A DNA stretch of 64,000 bases from JACDAE01 sp963717195 (GCA_963717195.1 CAVQVR010000020.1:1-64000), one strand, 5' to 3'. Shown: positions 34,328 to 43,439, counted from the stretch's first letter. Notes: generated from the sequence alone by a model not told the origin. Numbers and translations: made by a program.

Positions 34328-35184
34328 AGACGAGAGCTATCCTCTTTCTTTGCGTCATCCTGTGCTGTTACATTGCCAGCAGACACAACTTCATCTGCCC
34401 AGACAATCATCTGTTGCAAAAGTGGTCCACCATACGTCGTGACCATCGCCACATCCAGCGCATCGCGCCCGCGCCCAATTAATACACGACCGATACGTGG
34501 GGCATTATTACGCGGATCAAAGGTCCACCAGCGCCCACTCAGGTATACCTCCATCCAGGCACAAAAATCCATTGGATCATCAGGAGGCGGTACGTTAATA
34601 TCAGGCAGATAGCCAAAAACATAGCGCGTCGGAATATTCAACGCACGGCAAAAGGTAACAGCAAGGTGCGTAAAATCCCGGCACACGCCTACGCGCTGTT
34701 CATATATATCGACAGAAGTCGTAAGCGGCGTACTGGTTCCATACTGGAAACGAATATTGCTATGTACCCAGTCACAAACTGCCTGCACCCTGGCCCATCC
34801 GGGTTGTGTCTGTCCAAAAAGCTGCCATGCAGTATTGGAAAGCTCATCGGAAAGACAAAAACGGCTGGGGAGAGTATATAGCAAGACCTCGTTCGGCAAC
34901 GCCTCTACCGGCATCTGCTCTGCATTGGGAGCAACCTCGTCGTACTCATCCTTTACAGCAACGGTCGCATCATAGCGGAGCACGCTTTCTCCCACAGGAA
35001 GCACTAAACGCTGGCACAGATTCCCATAAATATCGTAATACGCCTGCATCGAAAGATCTGGAGCGGTCTGCCACTCCTCATGAAGCACCTGGTGGGCTCC
35101 ATCACGTAATGGCTGAACTAACATCACCGTTGGAGTAGGCCACGTTGCCTCATAACGGAATTCGCAACCAACTCGAATGTGCAT
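34324..35184 (-). CDS. Transglutaminase-like protein lacking the canonical His
   Basis: A 286-residue protein with the same two-domain plan. The nucleophile Cys is present in GVCRDFTHLAV and the Asp in WWTFDPRNN, but the position that is His in HAWVEV reads FCAWMEVYL. Relatives of this subfamily often also lack that His, so the protein may be active with another base or serve in binding only. The family-typical IGRVLIGRGRDALDVAM segment follows. It is the first gene of a two-gene operon with the transglutaminase at 33404. Confidence 0.88.
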   Translation of the reverse strand: MHIRVGCEFRYEATWPTPTVMLVQPLRDGAHQVLHEEWQTAPDLSMQAYYDIYGNLCQRLVLPVGESVLRYDATVAVKDEYDEVAPNAEQMPVEALPNEVLLYTLPSRFCLSDELSNTAWQLFGQTQPGWARVQAVCDWVHSNIRFQYGTSTPLTTSVDIYEQRVGVCRDFTHLAVTFCRALNIPTRYVFGYLPDINVPPPDDPMDFCAWMEVYLSGRWWTFDPRNNAPRIGRVLIGRGRDALDVAMVTTYGGPLLQQMIVWADEVVSAGNVTAQDDAKKEDSSRL

Positions 35185-35371
35185 AATGTCTCTTGTCCCC
35201 TCCCGGCTGTGGCCACTGTTTGACCGACAAACAAAACTCTTCGCTTTATCATGTGCTTATTATACGATATACAAAGCCCGGTAGTTACACTTCTTTGCCT
35301 TCTGGCAACGCTGTAAAGCAAACTTTTAGGCAATTTGCCCAAAGAAACCCATCAATTCTCTCGAATTCAAC

Positions 35372-35401
35372 TTGACAAGCTGGTATCTTGCCAGATACTA
35401 T
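35372..35401 (+). promoter_or_regulatory. Candidate sigma-70-type promoter of the ATP-grasp operon
   Basis: TTGACA (35372-35377) and TACTAT (35396-35401) are 18 nt apart, about 115 nt before the ATP-grasp ATG. The spacer contains the imperfect palindrome CTGGtatcttgCCAG, a possible operator. Confidence 0.55.
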
Positions 35402-35515
35402 TATAGATAGTTCTTTGTTTTAGTAAAGAATGCCAATGGCTATGACGCCTCACACAACGGTTGTGAGGTTTTGCATTTTTCCGCTGCTGTTTACACAATT
35501 TGAGGGCTGCCTGCC

Positions 35516-36988
35516 ATGCTATTATCTGATACGCCTGGAAGTTCTACCTTGCCTCCGCCCTTCTCTCAGTACCCTCTTGATAAGGCATATGATGAGATGT
35601 TCGGTGCAGATGGCAAGCCGCATCCAGCTTACAAGAAACTCTACTATCGCTTGCTCGAAATGCCCCTGGATACATTACAACAGCGCCAGCAAGCAGCAGA
35701 TGTGACTCTCATGAATCAGGGCATCACCTTTACCGTTTATGGGAGTAGCGAGGGAACGGAACGCGTCTGGCCTTATGATCTTCTGCCGCGTATCATTACA
35801 GGTCAGGAATGGGAAACGATCGAGAAGGGTCTGACGCAGCGCATTATCGCTCTCGATCTTTTCCTCAAAGATATCTATCATGATGAGCGCATCCTCTCTG
35901 ACGGTGTGGTTCCGCGCTGGCTGGTTTATAGCTGCCGCCATTTACGGCGCGAATTGCGTGGGTTTCGCGTACCACATGATCGGTATATCACGATCGTTGG
36001 CTCAGACCTGGTGCGGCTTCCCAATGGGCAATTTGCTGTCCTGGAAGACAATCTACGCGTTCCCAGTGGTGTCTCCTACATGCTCACCAATCGCGAGGTG
36101 ATGAAGCGTGTTCTGCCTTCCCTGATCGATAGTTATGGCGTACGACCAATCAGCCATTATGGGCAGGCGCTACTCAATACGCTGCAATCGCTTGCGCCTC
36201 CCAGTTATAACCAACCAACCATCGTTTTACTCACGCCTGGCGTCTATAATTCGGCATATTTTGAACATACCTTCCTTGCCCGGCAGATGGGCATTGAACT
36301 TGTAGAGGGCCGTGATCTGATCGTTCATGATAACGTTGTCTATATGCGCACAACCGGTGGCTTGCGTAGAGTCGATGTCATTTATCGCCGTATCGACGAT
36401 GATTACCTGGATCCTCTGGCTTTCAATTCACGCTCCACGTTGGGTGTGCCAGGTCTGTTAAATGCTTACCGCGCAGGTAATGTCGTATTGGCGAATGCTA
36501 TCGGCACGGGTGTAGCTGATGATAAAGCGGTCTATGCCTATGTGCCTGCAATTATTCGCTACTACCTGCAAGAAGAGCCGATTCTGCCAAATGTTGAAAC
36601 ACATCTATTAAGTGATAAGCAGCAGTGCCGTTACGTGCTTGAGAATCTGGATACCCTCGTGGTGAAGGCGGTCGGCGAATCGGGAGGCTATGGGATGCTT
36701 ATCGGGCCATATAGCACTGCTGCCCAGCGCGAGGAATTCCGCCAACGTATTCTTGCTGATCCGCGTAATTATATCGCGCAGCCTACGCTTGCACTTTCGC
36801 ATGCTCCCTGCTTTACCGATGGACAGATTGAGCCACGCCACGTTGACCTGCGTCCCTTTATTCTTTATGGCGATAGCGTTACCATTGTGCCAGGGGGTCT
36901 GACACGCGTTGCCCTCAAACGTGGTTCCCTTGTCGTCAATTCGTCACAGGGTGGAGGTAGCAAGGACACCTGGGTTCTCGATCTCTAG
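35516..36988 (+). CDS. Circularly permuted ATP-grasp protein
   Basis: A 490-residue member of the circularly permuted ATP-grasp family (formerly DUF404/DUF407). Typical segments are KAYDEMFGADGKPHPAYKKL, GITFTVYG, RIIALDLFLKDIYHDERIL, FAVLEDNLRVPSGVSYMLTN and VVKAVGESGGYGMLIGP. Such enzymes are predicted to form amide bonds on peptides or amino acids using ATP, but the substrate is unproven. GAGGG lies 8 nt before the ATG. It is the first gene of a three-gene operon with alpha-E and transglutaminase, a conserved set in many bacteria. Confidence 0.93.
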   Translation: MLLSDTPGSSTLPPPFSQYPLDKAYDEMFGADGKPHPAYKKLYYRLLEMPLDTLQQRQQAADVTLMNQGITFTVYGSSEGTERVWPYDLLPRIITGQEWETIEKGLTQRIIALDLFLKDIYHDERILSDGVVPRWLVYSCRHLRRELRGFRVPHDRYITIVGSDLVRLPNGQFAVLEDNLRVPSGVSYMLTNREVMKRVLPSLIDSYGVRPISHYGQALLNTLQSLAPPSYNQPTIVLLTPGVYNSAYFEHTFLARQMGIELVEGRDLIVHDNVVYMRTTGGLRRVDVIYRRIDDDYLDPLAFNSRSTLGVPGLLNAYRAGNVVLANAIGTGVADDKAVYAYVPAIIRYYLQEEPILPNVETHLLSDKQQCRYVLENLDTLVVKAVGESGGYGMLIGPYSTAAQREEFRQRILADPRNYIAQPTLALSHAPCFTDGQIEPRHVDLRPFILYGDSVTIVPGGLTRVALKRGSLVVNSSQGGGSKDTWVLDL

Positions 36989-37012
36989 TCGGTGTGCAAA
37001 AGGACAAAAACC

Positions 37013-38008
37013 ATGCTTTCACGAGTTGCAGATAATCTGTATTGGATGAGTCGCTACCTGGAACGAGCCGAGCATACAGCGCGGTTAGTAGATGTGAGTC
37101 TCTATCACCTGCTCGACCAGAAGACTGATTATGCTGCGCAGCGCTGGAAACGCCTCTACGATAGCCTGCGCATTCCCACTCCCGAGCAGAACGTAGATGA
37201 TGCTTATAGTGTTACGCAATCGCTGGTCTTTGACACTGTAAACACCTCTTCCATCGTCTCTTGCATCTCTTCGGCTCGCGACAATGCGCAACAGGTACGT
37301 GAGCGCATCAGTTCGGAGATGTGGGAACAACTCAACCGGCTCTTCCTTAAAGTGAAACATGCAAACATGGAAGATATGTGGTTCACGGCTCCACATGAAT
37401 TTTTGACGGATATAAAAGAAGGCGTCCAGTTGTTTCAGGGTCTCACCGATTCCACTATGAGCAATAACGAAGGCTGGCATTTTATTCAGGTTGGTCGTTA
37501 TATTGAGCGTGCCTGGGCGACGGCGGCACTGATCGATGTTCATTTCCGTACTTCGTCGCTGATACAGCAATCGGAGCAAACGGATTCGCTGCGTTCCGAT
37601 CACCTGGATTACCTGGAATGGGTGGGGCTGTTGCGTTCGTGCAGCGCCTTCCAGGCATATTGTGGAGTCTACACGGCCAACATCTATCCTGATCGTATCG
37701 CAGAATTTCTGCTCTTTAACACTGAATTTCCGCGCTCGATACACTTCGCGATAGATATGTTGCAACGGGCGCTCCATTCTATCGCCAGGGCAACAAATGC
37801 CCGTCGTGCGCAGCGCCTCGAACGTCTTGTTGGTCGCCTGAGTGCTGGACTAGATTATGACCAGGTCGAAGATATCATTGAGGATATCCATCCTTACCTG
37901 GAACATATTCAGCTGCAATGCACGCAAATTCATAATGCTATCTACCAGACGTATATTTTTTACCCGGTCGATGTTGCGCTCTCGCTTGAAGGGGCTGCGC
38001 AATCTTGA
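37013..38008 (+). CDS. Alpha-E domain protein (DUF403)
   Basis: A 331-residue all-helical protein of the alpha-E family, beginning with the diagnostic MLSRVADNLYWMSRYLERAE. I choose ATG 37013 because homology begins there and AAAGGAC lies about 9 nt upstream; a GTG at 36992 would add seven residues. Function is unknown; the family is always linked to circularly permuted ATP-grasp and transglutaminase genes. It starts 25 nt after the ATP-grasp stop and overlaps the extended frame of the next gene. Confidence 0.92.
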   Translation: MLSRVADNLYWMSRYLERAEHTARLVDVSLYHLLDQKTDYAAQRWKRLYDSLRIPTPEQNVDDAYSVTQSLVFDTVNTSSIVSCISSARDNAQQVRERISSEMWEQLNRLFLKVKHANMEDMWFTAPHEFLTDIKEGVQLFQGLTDSTMSNNEGWHFIQVGRYIERAWATAALIDVHFRTSSLIQQSEQTDSLRSDHLDYLEWVGLLRSCSAFQAYCGVYTANIYPDRIAEFLLFNTEFPRSIHFAIDMLQRALHSIARATNARRAQRLERLVGRLSAGLDYDQVEDIIEDIHPYLEHIQLQCTQIHNAIYQTYIFYPVDVALSLEGAAQS

Positions 38009-38049
38009 ATTGTAAACGTGGGGCACCTACGAGAAAGGTTGATGCAGGA

Positions 38050-39015
38050 ATGTTGTATTATACAGTTCATCACACCACACGCTTCCGCTACAGTGCGCCC
38101 ATTACAGAGAGCGTGATGGAGGTTCGTATCCAGCCACGTAGCGATGGTTTTCAGCACTGCCTCGACTTCCGCCTGTCCACCAGTCCAAAGGCGCTGATTA
38201 TGTCATATCGTGATGCATCAGGCAACAGGGTGCACAACTTCGATATCCCTAATCGGCATTCTCATCTTACCATCAACGCCGAAGCGTTAGTAGAAGTTAC
38301 TACACCACCTGATCTCCCCGTGGCGCTGAGCCCCTCTGCCTGGGAGGAACTGGATGCGATGACGGCCAATGATGAGTACTGGGATGTGCTTAAGCCCAGC
38401 CATTTTGTGCGGCCTAGCGAGTTATTGTACGACCTTATGCGCGAACTGGATGTGCAGCGGCGCGACGATCCACTGACCGTACTGCGCGATTTAAATGTAG
38501 CCATCTACAAGCATTTTGAATACGCCAAACAGAACACAACGGTCAATTCGCCAATTGACGATGCTCTCCGTATTCGGCGTGGAGTATGTCAGGATTTTGC
38601 CCATATTATGATTGCGCTGGCACGCGAGCTACAAATTCCTTGCCGCTACGTCAGTGGTTATTTATTTCACCAGCCAGACAACCAGCAAGATCGTTCGACA
38701 AACGGAGCCACACATGCCTGGGTTGAAGCCTTCTTGCCAGAACTCGGTTGGGTAGGATTTGACCCCACAAACAATACTGTCGCAGCTGAACGTCATGTTC
38801 GTGTAGCCGTTGGGCGCGACTACGCGGATGTGCCGCCAACGCAAGGCGTATTTCGTGGCAAGTCTGAAAGTAAATTATCCGTTTCCGTGCAGGTGCTACC
38901 GGCAGAGGTGCCTTCCATCGGCAACGAAATTTTCCTTAAATCTGATTGGATAACGATACCTGCCGATGATCATGAGCGCGAAGAACAATCGCAGTGGCAA
39001 CAGGGGCAACAATAG
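38050..39015 (+). CDS. Transglutaminase-like protein (third gene of ATP-grasp operon)
   Basis: A 321-residue protein with the N-terminal transglutaminase-associated beta domain (LYYTVHHTTRFRYSAPITES) and the catalytic core. The triad is complete in GVCQDFAHIM, THAWVEAFLP and VGFDPTNN. ATG 38050 is preferred over the frame start at 38005 because homology begins there and AAAGG is about 10 nt upstream. It probably hydrolyses or crosslinks the product of the ATP-grasp enzyme. No Anbu-type peptidase gene, a frequent companion elsewhere, is seen in the window. Confidence 0.92.
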   Translation: MLYYTVHHTTRFRYSAPITESVMEVRIQPRSDGFQHCLDFRLSTSPKALIMSYRDASGNRVHNFDIPNRHSHLTINAEALVEVTTPPDLPVALSPSAWEELDAMTANDEYWDVLKPSHFVRPSELLYDLMRELDVQRRDDPLTVLRDLNVAIYKHFEYAKQNTTVNSPIDDALRIRRGVCQDFAHIMIALARELQIPCRYVSGYLFHQPDNQQDRSTNGATHAWVEAFLPELGWVGFDPTNNTVAAERHVRVAVGRDYADVPPTQGVFRGKSESKLSVSVQVLPAEVPSIGNEIFLKSDWITIPADDHEREEQSQWQQGQQ

Positions 39016-39095
39016 TGCAGGAAGTAGTATTAGAGAGTAATGTTTCCGACTTATCACTACTCAATCATAACCAATTAGACACGTTCTTTCCTACC

Positions 39096-39139
39096 AGAGT
39101 AATGGTATACTCCCTTTCTGTAGAGAGTAATGGTATACT
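39096..39139. repeat. Tandem direct repeat with TATACT boxes
   Basis: The 16-nt sequence agagtaatggtatact occurs at 39096-39111 and again at 39124-39139, 28 nt apart. A shorter copy of the left part is at 39031-39042 (tagagagtaatg). Each copy ends in TATACT, a good -10 box, so these may be twin promoters for glmS or a duplicated operator. Confidence 0.5.
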
Positions 39140-39179
39140 TTCTATAGGAGATGTCATAGTAAATATCGTTCTGGATAGT

Positions 39180-39333
39180 AGCGCATGGGCCGGGCAAGAG
39201 GAGGATGCGCCGGTTGACGAGGTGGAGGCCGTTCGGATTGTCAGCGGGGAGCCTCCAGGGTTGATCACGATCCTGAGAAGAGAACGTTCAAAACTGGTCA
39301 GTAATGATCGGCACAACACGCTCTCGGTGATGT
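39180..39333 (+). ncRNA. glmS ribozyme (GlcN6P-sensing, self-cleaving)
   Basis: The leader of glmS carries the hallmarks of the glmS ribozyme. The predicted cleavage site is between A39180 and G39181 (tA|GCGC), followed by a P1-like hairpin (CCGGGCA with UGCGCCGG). The nearly invariant GACGAGG comes next, then a P2-type stem GGAGGC/GCCUCC enclosing a GCGGGG segment, and a further stem AGGGUU/GAUCCU. In the known class, glucosamine-6-phosphate acts as coenzyme for self-cleavage, which lowers glmS mRNA. The fifth base after cleavage is A where C is common. The 3' boundary is approximate. Confidence 0.82.
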
Positions 39334-39513
39334 AGTAGCAACATCGTACTGGAATGCAGCCAGCAACTCATCTGTACGGGTTTAAGCATTTTGTATGGGT
39401 TTTATAAATCGCGTCATACAGATGCTCTATGAATTTTTACAGAGCAGTCTATTACAGTCTGGCAAGAAGCATTTCTTTTGTTCCTACTTCAAAAAGAAGG
39501 GTACCCGACTAAC

Positions 39514-41382
39514 ATGTGCGGTATTATTGGCTACGTCGGCCCACAGGGCACCGACGTCACTTCTATATTGCTTGAAGGCTTAAGCAAACTTGAATATCGC
39601 GGATATGACTCCGCTGGCATCGCAGTCCTCACCTCTACTGGCCACCTTGAACTCCATCGTCGGGCTGGCAAGATTGCTAACCTGGTCGCAACAGTTGAGA
39701 ATGGCACCTATCCTCATCCTGGTCCTATTGGGATCGGCCATACACGTTGGGCCACACATGGTCGCCCAAGCGACGACAACGCGCATCCACATCCTGATTG
39801 CAGCGGACTCCTGACTGTCGTGCATAACGGCATCATCGAAAACTATGTCGAATTGCGCCAGGAACTGGAAGATGGCGGTCATACGTTCCGCTCGGAGACC
39901 GACACCGAAGTGCTTGCCCATCTGATTGAGCACACCTACTTCGGAGATGCGCAACACGATCTTACCCTGGCCGTACGCATGGCCCTTAAACGCGTCACGG
40001 GCTCCTACGCTATTGCCGTTGTGTGTGGTGAGCATCCCAACGAACTGGTCGGCGCACGCTGCAATGGGCCGTTGATCGTCGGCCTGGGCGAACACGAGCA
40101 GTTCCTCGCATCCGATATTCCAGCCATTCTCAAGCGCACACGACGCATCATCATTCTGGACGAAGGGGAAATTGCCACTCTGCGGCCCGATAGTGTTTCC
40201 ATCACGACCCTTGACGGTACGCCAGTGCAGCGAGATCCAATACAAATTGATTGGGATGCAGAAGCCGCCGAAAAGGGCGGTTATCCTCACTTCGTCCTTA
40301 AAGAGATCTTTGAGCAACCTGAGGCATTGCGGCGCTCATTGCTGGGCCGTGTTTCCAAAGGGCATCTCTACCTGCCAGAACTGGAGCAGATGCAACAGAA
40401 CGGCCTGCTTGATACGATACAACGCATCGTTATTGTTGCGTGCGGAACTTCGTATCACGTTGGTATGATCGCCAAGTATATCATTGAAAAGTGGGCGCGT
40501 ATTCCGGTCGAAGCAGTTACTGCCGCCGAGTTCCGCTACAGCGACCCGATAGTGGGACCAGAGACGCTCTGTATCGCCATTACCCAATCAGGGGAGACGG
40601 CGGATACACTGGTGGGCATCCGGCAGGCACGTGAGCGAGGAGCCCCGGTAATTGCCATTACCAATGTTGTCTCCAGCGCCATCACCCGTCTTTCTGATGC
40701 AGTTCTCTACCTGCAGGCTGGACCAGAGATTGGCGTTGTCGCGACCAAAACCTTCGTTTCTTCGGTCAATGTCCTCTACATGCTTGGTCTATACTTTGGT
40801 CGTCTGCGTGGACGCATCAAAGACGAGCAGTTGCAAGAAATGCTTGCGGCTCTTGAGCAATTGCCCGACCAGGTACAGAGTATCCTTGACAAAGCCTCAG
40901 GACCAGATGATGAGATTGAGAAACTGGCAAAAGAACTTTCTAAGGTCAGCAGCATCATGTTCATCGGGCGTGGCGTTGGTTTCCCTACGGCTCTGGAGGG
41001 GGCGCTCAAGCTCAAAGAAATCTCGTACATTCATGCTGAAGGTTTTCCGGCTGGCGAACTCAAGCATGGTTCTATCGCGCTGCTCGACCCGGAGACTCCG
41101 TTAGTAGGGATCGCGACGGCCTCGCATGTTTATGAGAAGGTTGTGAGCAATATTCAGGAAGTGCGGGCACGGGATGCACGCGTCCTGGTCATTGCTACGG
41201 AAGGGGACGAGAAGATTCGCAAGCATGCCGACTACATTTTCTATGTGCCCGATACGCTGGAAGCATTCAGCCCGTTGTTGGCAATCATCCCATTGCAATT
41301 GTTCGCGTACCATGTTGCGGTGGCGCGAGGATGCAATGTGGATCAGCCGAGGAACCTGGCGAAGTCGGTGACGGTGGAGTAG
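39514..41382 (+). CDS. glmS: Glutamine-fructose-6-phosphate aminotransferase (isomerizing)
   Basis: A 622-residue enzyme that makes glucosamine-6-phosphate from fructose-6-phosphate and glutamine, the first step to UDP-GlcNAc and the cell wall. The N-terminal glutaminase begins with the nucleophile Cys after the initiator Met (MCGIIGYVG), which fixes the start at 39514; GHTRWATHG and NGIIENY are intact. The two SIS domains carry CGTSYHVG, TQSGETADT and GRGVGFPTALEGALKLKEIS, and the C-terminus ends in QPRNLAKSVTVE as usual. AGAAGGG lies about 12 nt upstream. It is controlled by the ribozyme in its leader and followed by a terminator hairpin. Confidence 0.97.
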   Translation: MCGIIGYVGPQGTDVTSILLEGLSKLEYRGYDSAGIAVLTSTGHLELHRRAGKIANLVATVENGTYPHPGPIGIGHTRWATHGRPSDDNAHPHPDCSGLLTVVHNGIIENYVELRQELEDGGHTFRSETDTEVLAHLIEHTYFGDAQHDLTLAVRMALKRVTGSYAIAVVCGEHPNELVGARCNGPLIVGLGEHEQFLASDIPAILKRTRRIIILDEGEIATLRPDSVSITTLDGTPVQRDPIQIDWDAEAAEKGGYPHFVLKEIFEQPEALRRSLLGRVSKGHLYLPELEQMQQNGLLDTIQRIVIVACGTSYHVGMIAKYIIEKWARIPVEAVTAAEFRYSDPIVGPETLCIAITQSGETADTLVGIRQARERGAPVIAITNVVSSAITRLSDAVLYLQAGPEIGVVATKTFVSSVNVLYMLGLYFGRLRGRIKDEQLQEMLAALEQLPDQVQSILDKASGPDDEIEKLAKELSKVSSIMFIGRGVGFPTALEGALKLKEISYIHAEGFPAGELKHGSIALLDPETPLVGIATASHVYEKVVSNIQEVRARDARVLVIATEGDEKIRKHADYIFYVPDTLEAFSPLLAIIPLQLFAYHVAVARGCNVDQPRNLAKSVTVE

Positions 41383-41434
41383 AGGTTATATCTCTACTGA
41401 AGAGTTATTGTACCACTAAGTGCTCGATTTCACA

Positions 41435-41473
41435 GGCAGCTACTGAAGAGTAAATCAGTAGTTGCCTTATTTA
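41435..41473 (+). terminator. Intrinsic terminator after glmS
   Basis: Arms ggcagctactg (41435-41445) and cagtagttgcc (41456-41466) form an 11-bp stem with one G-U pair and a 10-nt loop, followed by ttattta. The half ctactgaagagt also occurs once just upstream at about 41392 as a direct repeat. Confidence 0.6.
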
Positions 41474-41604
41474 CAAGACGGTAAAGTTATGTGTAAATGT
41501 CAACCTATGCTGAATTGTTTGACCAACTCAACAAGAGCTTAACGGGCAGATTTTCTACTGACAAAATAAGTTTACTCTCAAACGAGAAGAGCAAGGAGAA
41601 GTAA

Positions 41605-41961
41605 ATGAATCCATCTGAACGTATCGACAAACAGATCGCTGAGCTTGCCGACTGGCGCGGCCAAATGGTCGCCCAACTGCGCACACTTATCCTCGAAGCT
41701 GACCCAGATATCACTGAGGAATGGAAATGGGATACCGCAGTATGGTCTCACCAGGGACTTGTTTGTGCTGCCGCCACTTTCAAGAAAACAGTAAAAATGA
41801 ACTTTTTTCAAGGCGCTTTGCTGGAAGATTCACATAAACTCTTCAATGCTGGACTCGATGCTAAAAAAACGCGATCGATAGACTTCCGTGAGGGCGATGC
41901 AGTTGACGAAACTGCATTGAAAGATCTCATTCGGGCCGCCGTAGCTCACAATGTTGGATGA
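41605..41961 (+). CDS. DUF1801 domain protein
   Basis: A 118-residue protein of the DUF1801/YdhG-like family. Typical segments are the IAELADWRGQMVAQLRTLI helix and EEWKWDTAVWSHQGLVCAAA, then the strand TVKMNFFQGALL. Family members have a beta-barrel-like fold of unknown function, sometimes compared to iron-binding frataxin-like proteins. An AGCAAGGAGAAG site lies just before the ATG. It is probably monocistronic, with a separate promoter starting the small genes downstream. Confidence 0.88.
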   Translation: MNPSERIDKQIAELADWRGQMVAQLRTLILEADPDITEEWKWDTAVWSHQGLVCAAATFKKTVKMNFFQGALLEDSHKLFNAGLDAKKTRSIDFREGDAVDETALKDLIRAAVAHNVG

Positions 41962-42032
41962 AAAATACCTGGCGCATTCGAAAAATCGGCTCCTAAAATC
42001 AGCTCGTAAATGCATGATTGTGTCAAAAACCC

Positions 42033-42061
42033 TTGAAAATAAGCTCAGGTAATGTTATACT
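42033..42061 (+). promoter_or_regulatory. Strong sigma-70-type promoter
   Basis: TTGAAA (42033-42038) and TATACT (42056-42061) are spaced by exactly 17 nt, about 57 nt before the ATG of the small gene at 42118. This is the best-matched promoter seen in the window. Confidence 0.7.
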
Positions 42062-42117
42062 AATTTAGTCAGTAAAATAACAATATACCCTCATGCAATT
42101 CAGAAAGGAGATGCACA

Positions 42118-42243
42118 ATGAACATACACCATACTCAAATTACAACTGAGCGAGATTGTGCATTATCCGCCTCAATCATGCCTACCTCCCTTTATCTGCA
42201 TCGTAATGGCGGAAAACCAGGATTTAGCGTCGATATACGCTAG
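42118..42243 (+). CDS. Small ORF, 41 aa
   Basis: A short frame with an excellent AAAGGAG site 8 nt before the ATG and a strong promoter upstream. The product starts MNIHHTQITTERDCALS and has no recognisable domain or membrane segment. The expression signals argue that it is translated; it may be a leader peptide or a true small protein. Confidence 0.5.
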   Translation: MNIHHTQITTERDCALSASIMPTSLYLHRNGGKPGFSVDIR

Positions 42244-42325
42244 TACTCTGTTGATGATCATTTAACCCTACCATACCATAGAATCACATTCATGGCGTCT
42301 TGATTTACCATCTGAGGGTGAAACG

Positions 42326-42454
42326 ATGCCAGGGGTTCAATTAAAAACCAACAAAGTACTTAATCACATTAAATTTCTTTTTCCTGAGCTTATTCAACTC
42401 CAATTCACACTGATGGCTATTCGTCATGACGACGGCATCACCGGCCTTAGATAA
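42326..42454 (+). CDS. Small ORF, 42 aa
   Basis: A second short frame, preceded by GAGGGTG at 6-7 nt. The product begins MPGVQLKTNKVLNHIKF and is helical-looking with mixed charge. No family is recognised. It lies between the 41-aa and 86-aa genes on the same strand, probably in the same transcript. Confidence 0.4.
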   Translation: MPGVQLKTNKVLNHIKFLFPELIQLQFTLMAIRHDDGITGLR

Positions 42455-42540
42455 GCAGAAAATTACCGGATTTGAGCTCAAAAAAAGAATAGTATGGTAG
42501 GAAAGTACAAAACCTTTCTCGCAATCAAGGAGGTGCCTCA

Positions 42541-42801
42541 ATGCAAATCTTCATCTTCAGTTTCTGTGTAATCACCGTCATCTGTTTGATCCAGGGTTTC
42601 CGCATGTCATCTTTTGGTCCAGTCGGTAGCCCCAAACAGCACTGTGCAGTCTGCGGATGGACAAAAGAAAAAGTACAACTCTGCCAGATTGAGCAGCACC
42701 ACAAAACAACGAATACGCCATTGTGCTTTGATTGCAGCTTGAAATGTGACGCGATCCCCATCCGCGACAGCGATGATACCACGCACACAGCCTGGGCGTA
42801 G
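42541..42801 (+). CDS. Small membrane-anchored zinc-finger-like protein
   Basis: An 86-residue protein with an N-terminal hydrophobic helix (about 2-20, IFIFSFCVITVICLI) and a Cys-rich part with CAVC and CFDCSLKC, spaced like a zinc-binding knuckle pair. A near-perfect AGGAGGT site lies 8 nt before the ATG. No family is recognised. An intrinsic terminator at 42828 closes the small-gene cluster. Confidence 0.65.
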   Translation: MQIFIFSFCVITVICLIQGFRMSSFGPVGSPKQHCAVCGWTKEKVQLCQIEQHHKTTNTPLCFDCSLKCDAIPIRDSDDTTHTAWA

Positions 42802-42827
42802 ATAAAAAAACGTAGGTAAGATTATGG

Positions 42828-42863
42828 GGCTCTATTGCAGTTCAGATAGAGCCTCTGTTTTTT
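42828..42863 (+). terminator. Intrinsic terminator of the small-gene cluster
   Basis: An 8-bp stem ggctctat/atagagcc with a 10-nt loop, followed by tctgtttttt. Stem and T tract are both classical. Confidence 0.8.
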
Positions 42864-43439
42864 GTGATCAAGCCGGGCCACTCTACCCGGCTTTTCGCAT
42901 AGATGCATAGACTCCAATAGCCAACACAGAGTGGAGTATGCCAACTTGATGAGATCAACTTTCTCTCTATAAAGCAACCATAGAAATGTGTCACTTGCTT
43001 GTTGCGTATATACTATTCCTAATATATATAAATTATTGCATAAAAAGGGAAATCTAAGTTGGAAAACGAAGCAAGGTCATCATGATAATAATAAGGTAGC
43101 TTAATTTGTGAGCAGGAACATCGGTCAAAGGATTAACGTAGTAGTACTAAACGCTAGACAAAAGACCAACGTTTACAATATTATTGGAATAACAATAGTG
43201 TGCTAATGTTGGATATTTTTAATTTTCTTATTAAAAAAGCGCTTCTTTCCTTATAATACATGTTATGGTATAGTAATATACTTTTTTGCTACATGTGAGA
43301 GCAGAAAATATTTTCTGCTCCTATTTATTTTTGTAACTGGTTTTGCTTTCACGTTTCATCACGGCTACTACATTTGTACAGTGACGGAGCCAGATAAACA
43401 TCTCCGTTGTTGTCCTAGTTAATTGTTAGGAATGTTTGT
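42864..43439. other. AT-rich intergenic region before the kinase pair
   Basis: No ORF is supported. It contains a perfect 22-nt palindrome at 43299-43320 (listed separately) and many AT-rich hexamers that could serve as -10 boxes. The region is clearly more AT-rich than most of the window, as are the two genes that follow. Confidence 0.4.
43299..43331 (+). terminator. Perfect palindrome with T-rich tail
   Basis: A 22-nt perfect palindrome (gagcagaaaat and its complement) is followed by ctatttattttt. It has terminator form but lies far from any upstream gene end; it may act in the leader of the kinase gene at 43440 as an attenuator. Confidence 0.45.

Noticed and set aside
38994..39335. 113-codon plus-strand ORF
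   Set aside because: It overlaps the end of the transglutaminase gene and runs through the glmS ribozyme, which explains the sequence better.
39580..40317. 245-codon antisense ORF
   Set aside because: Shadow of glmS.
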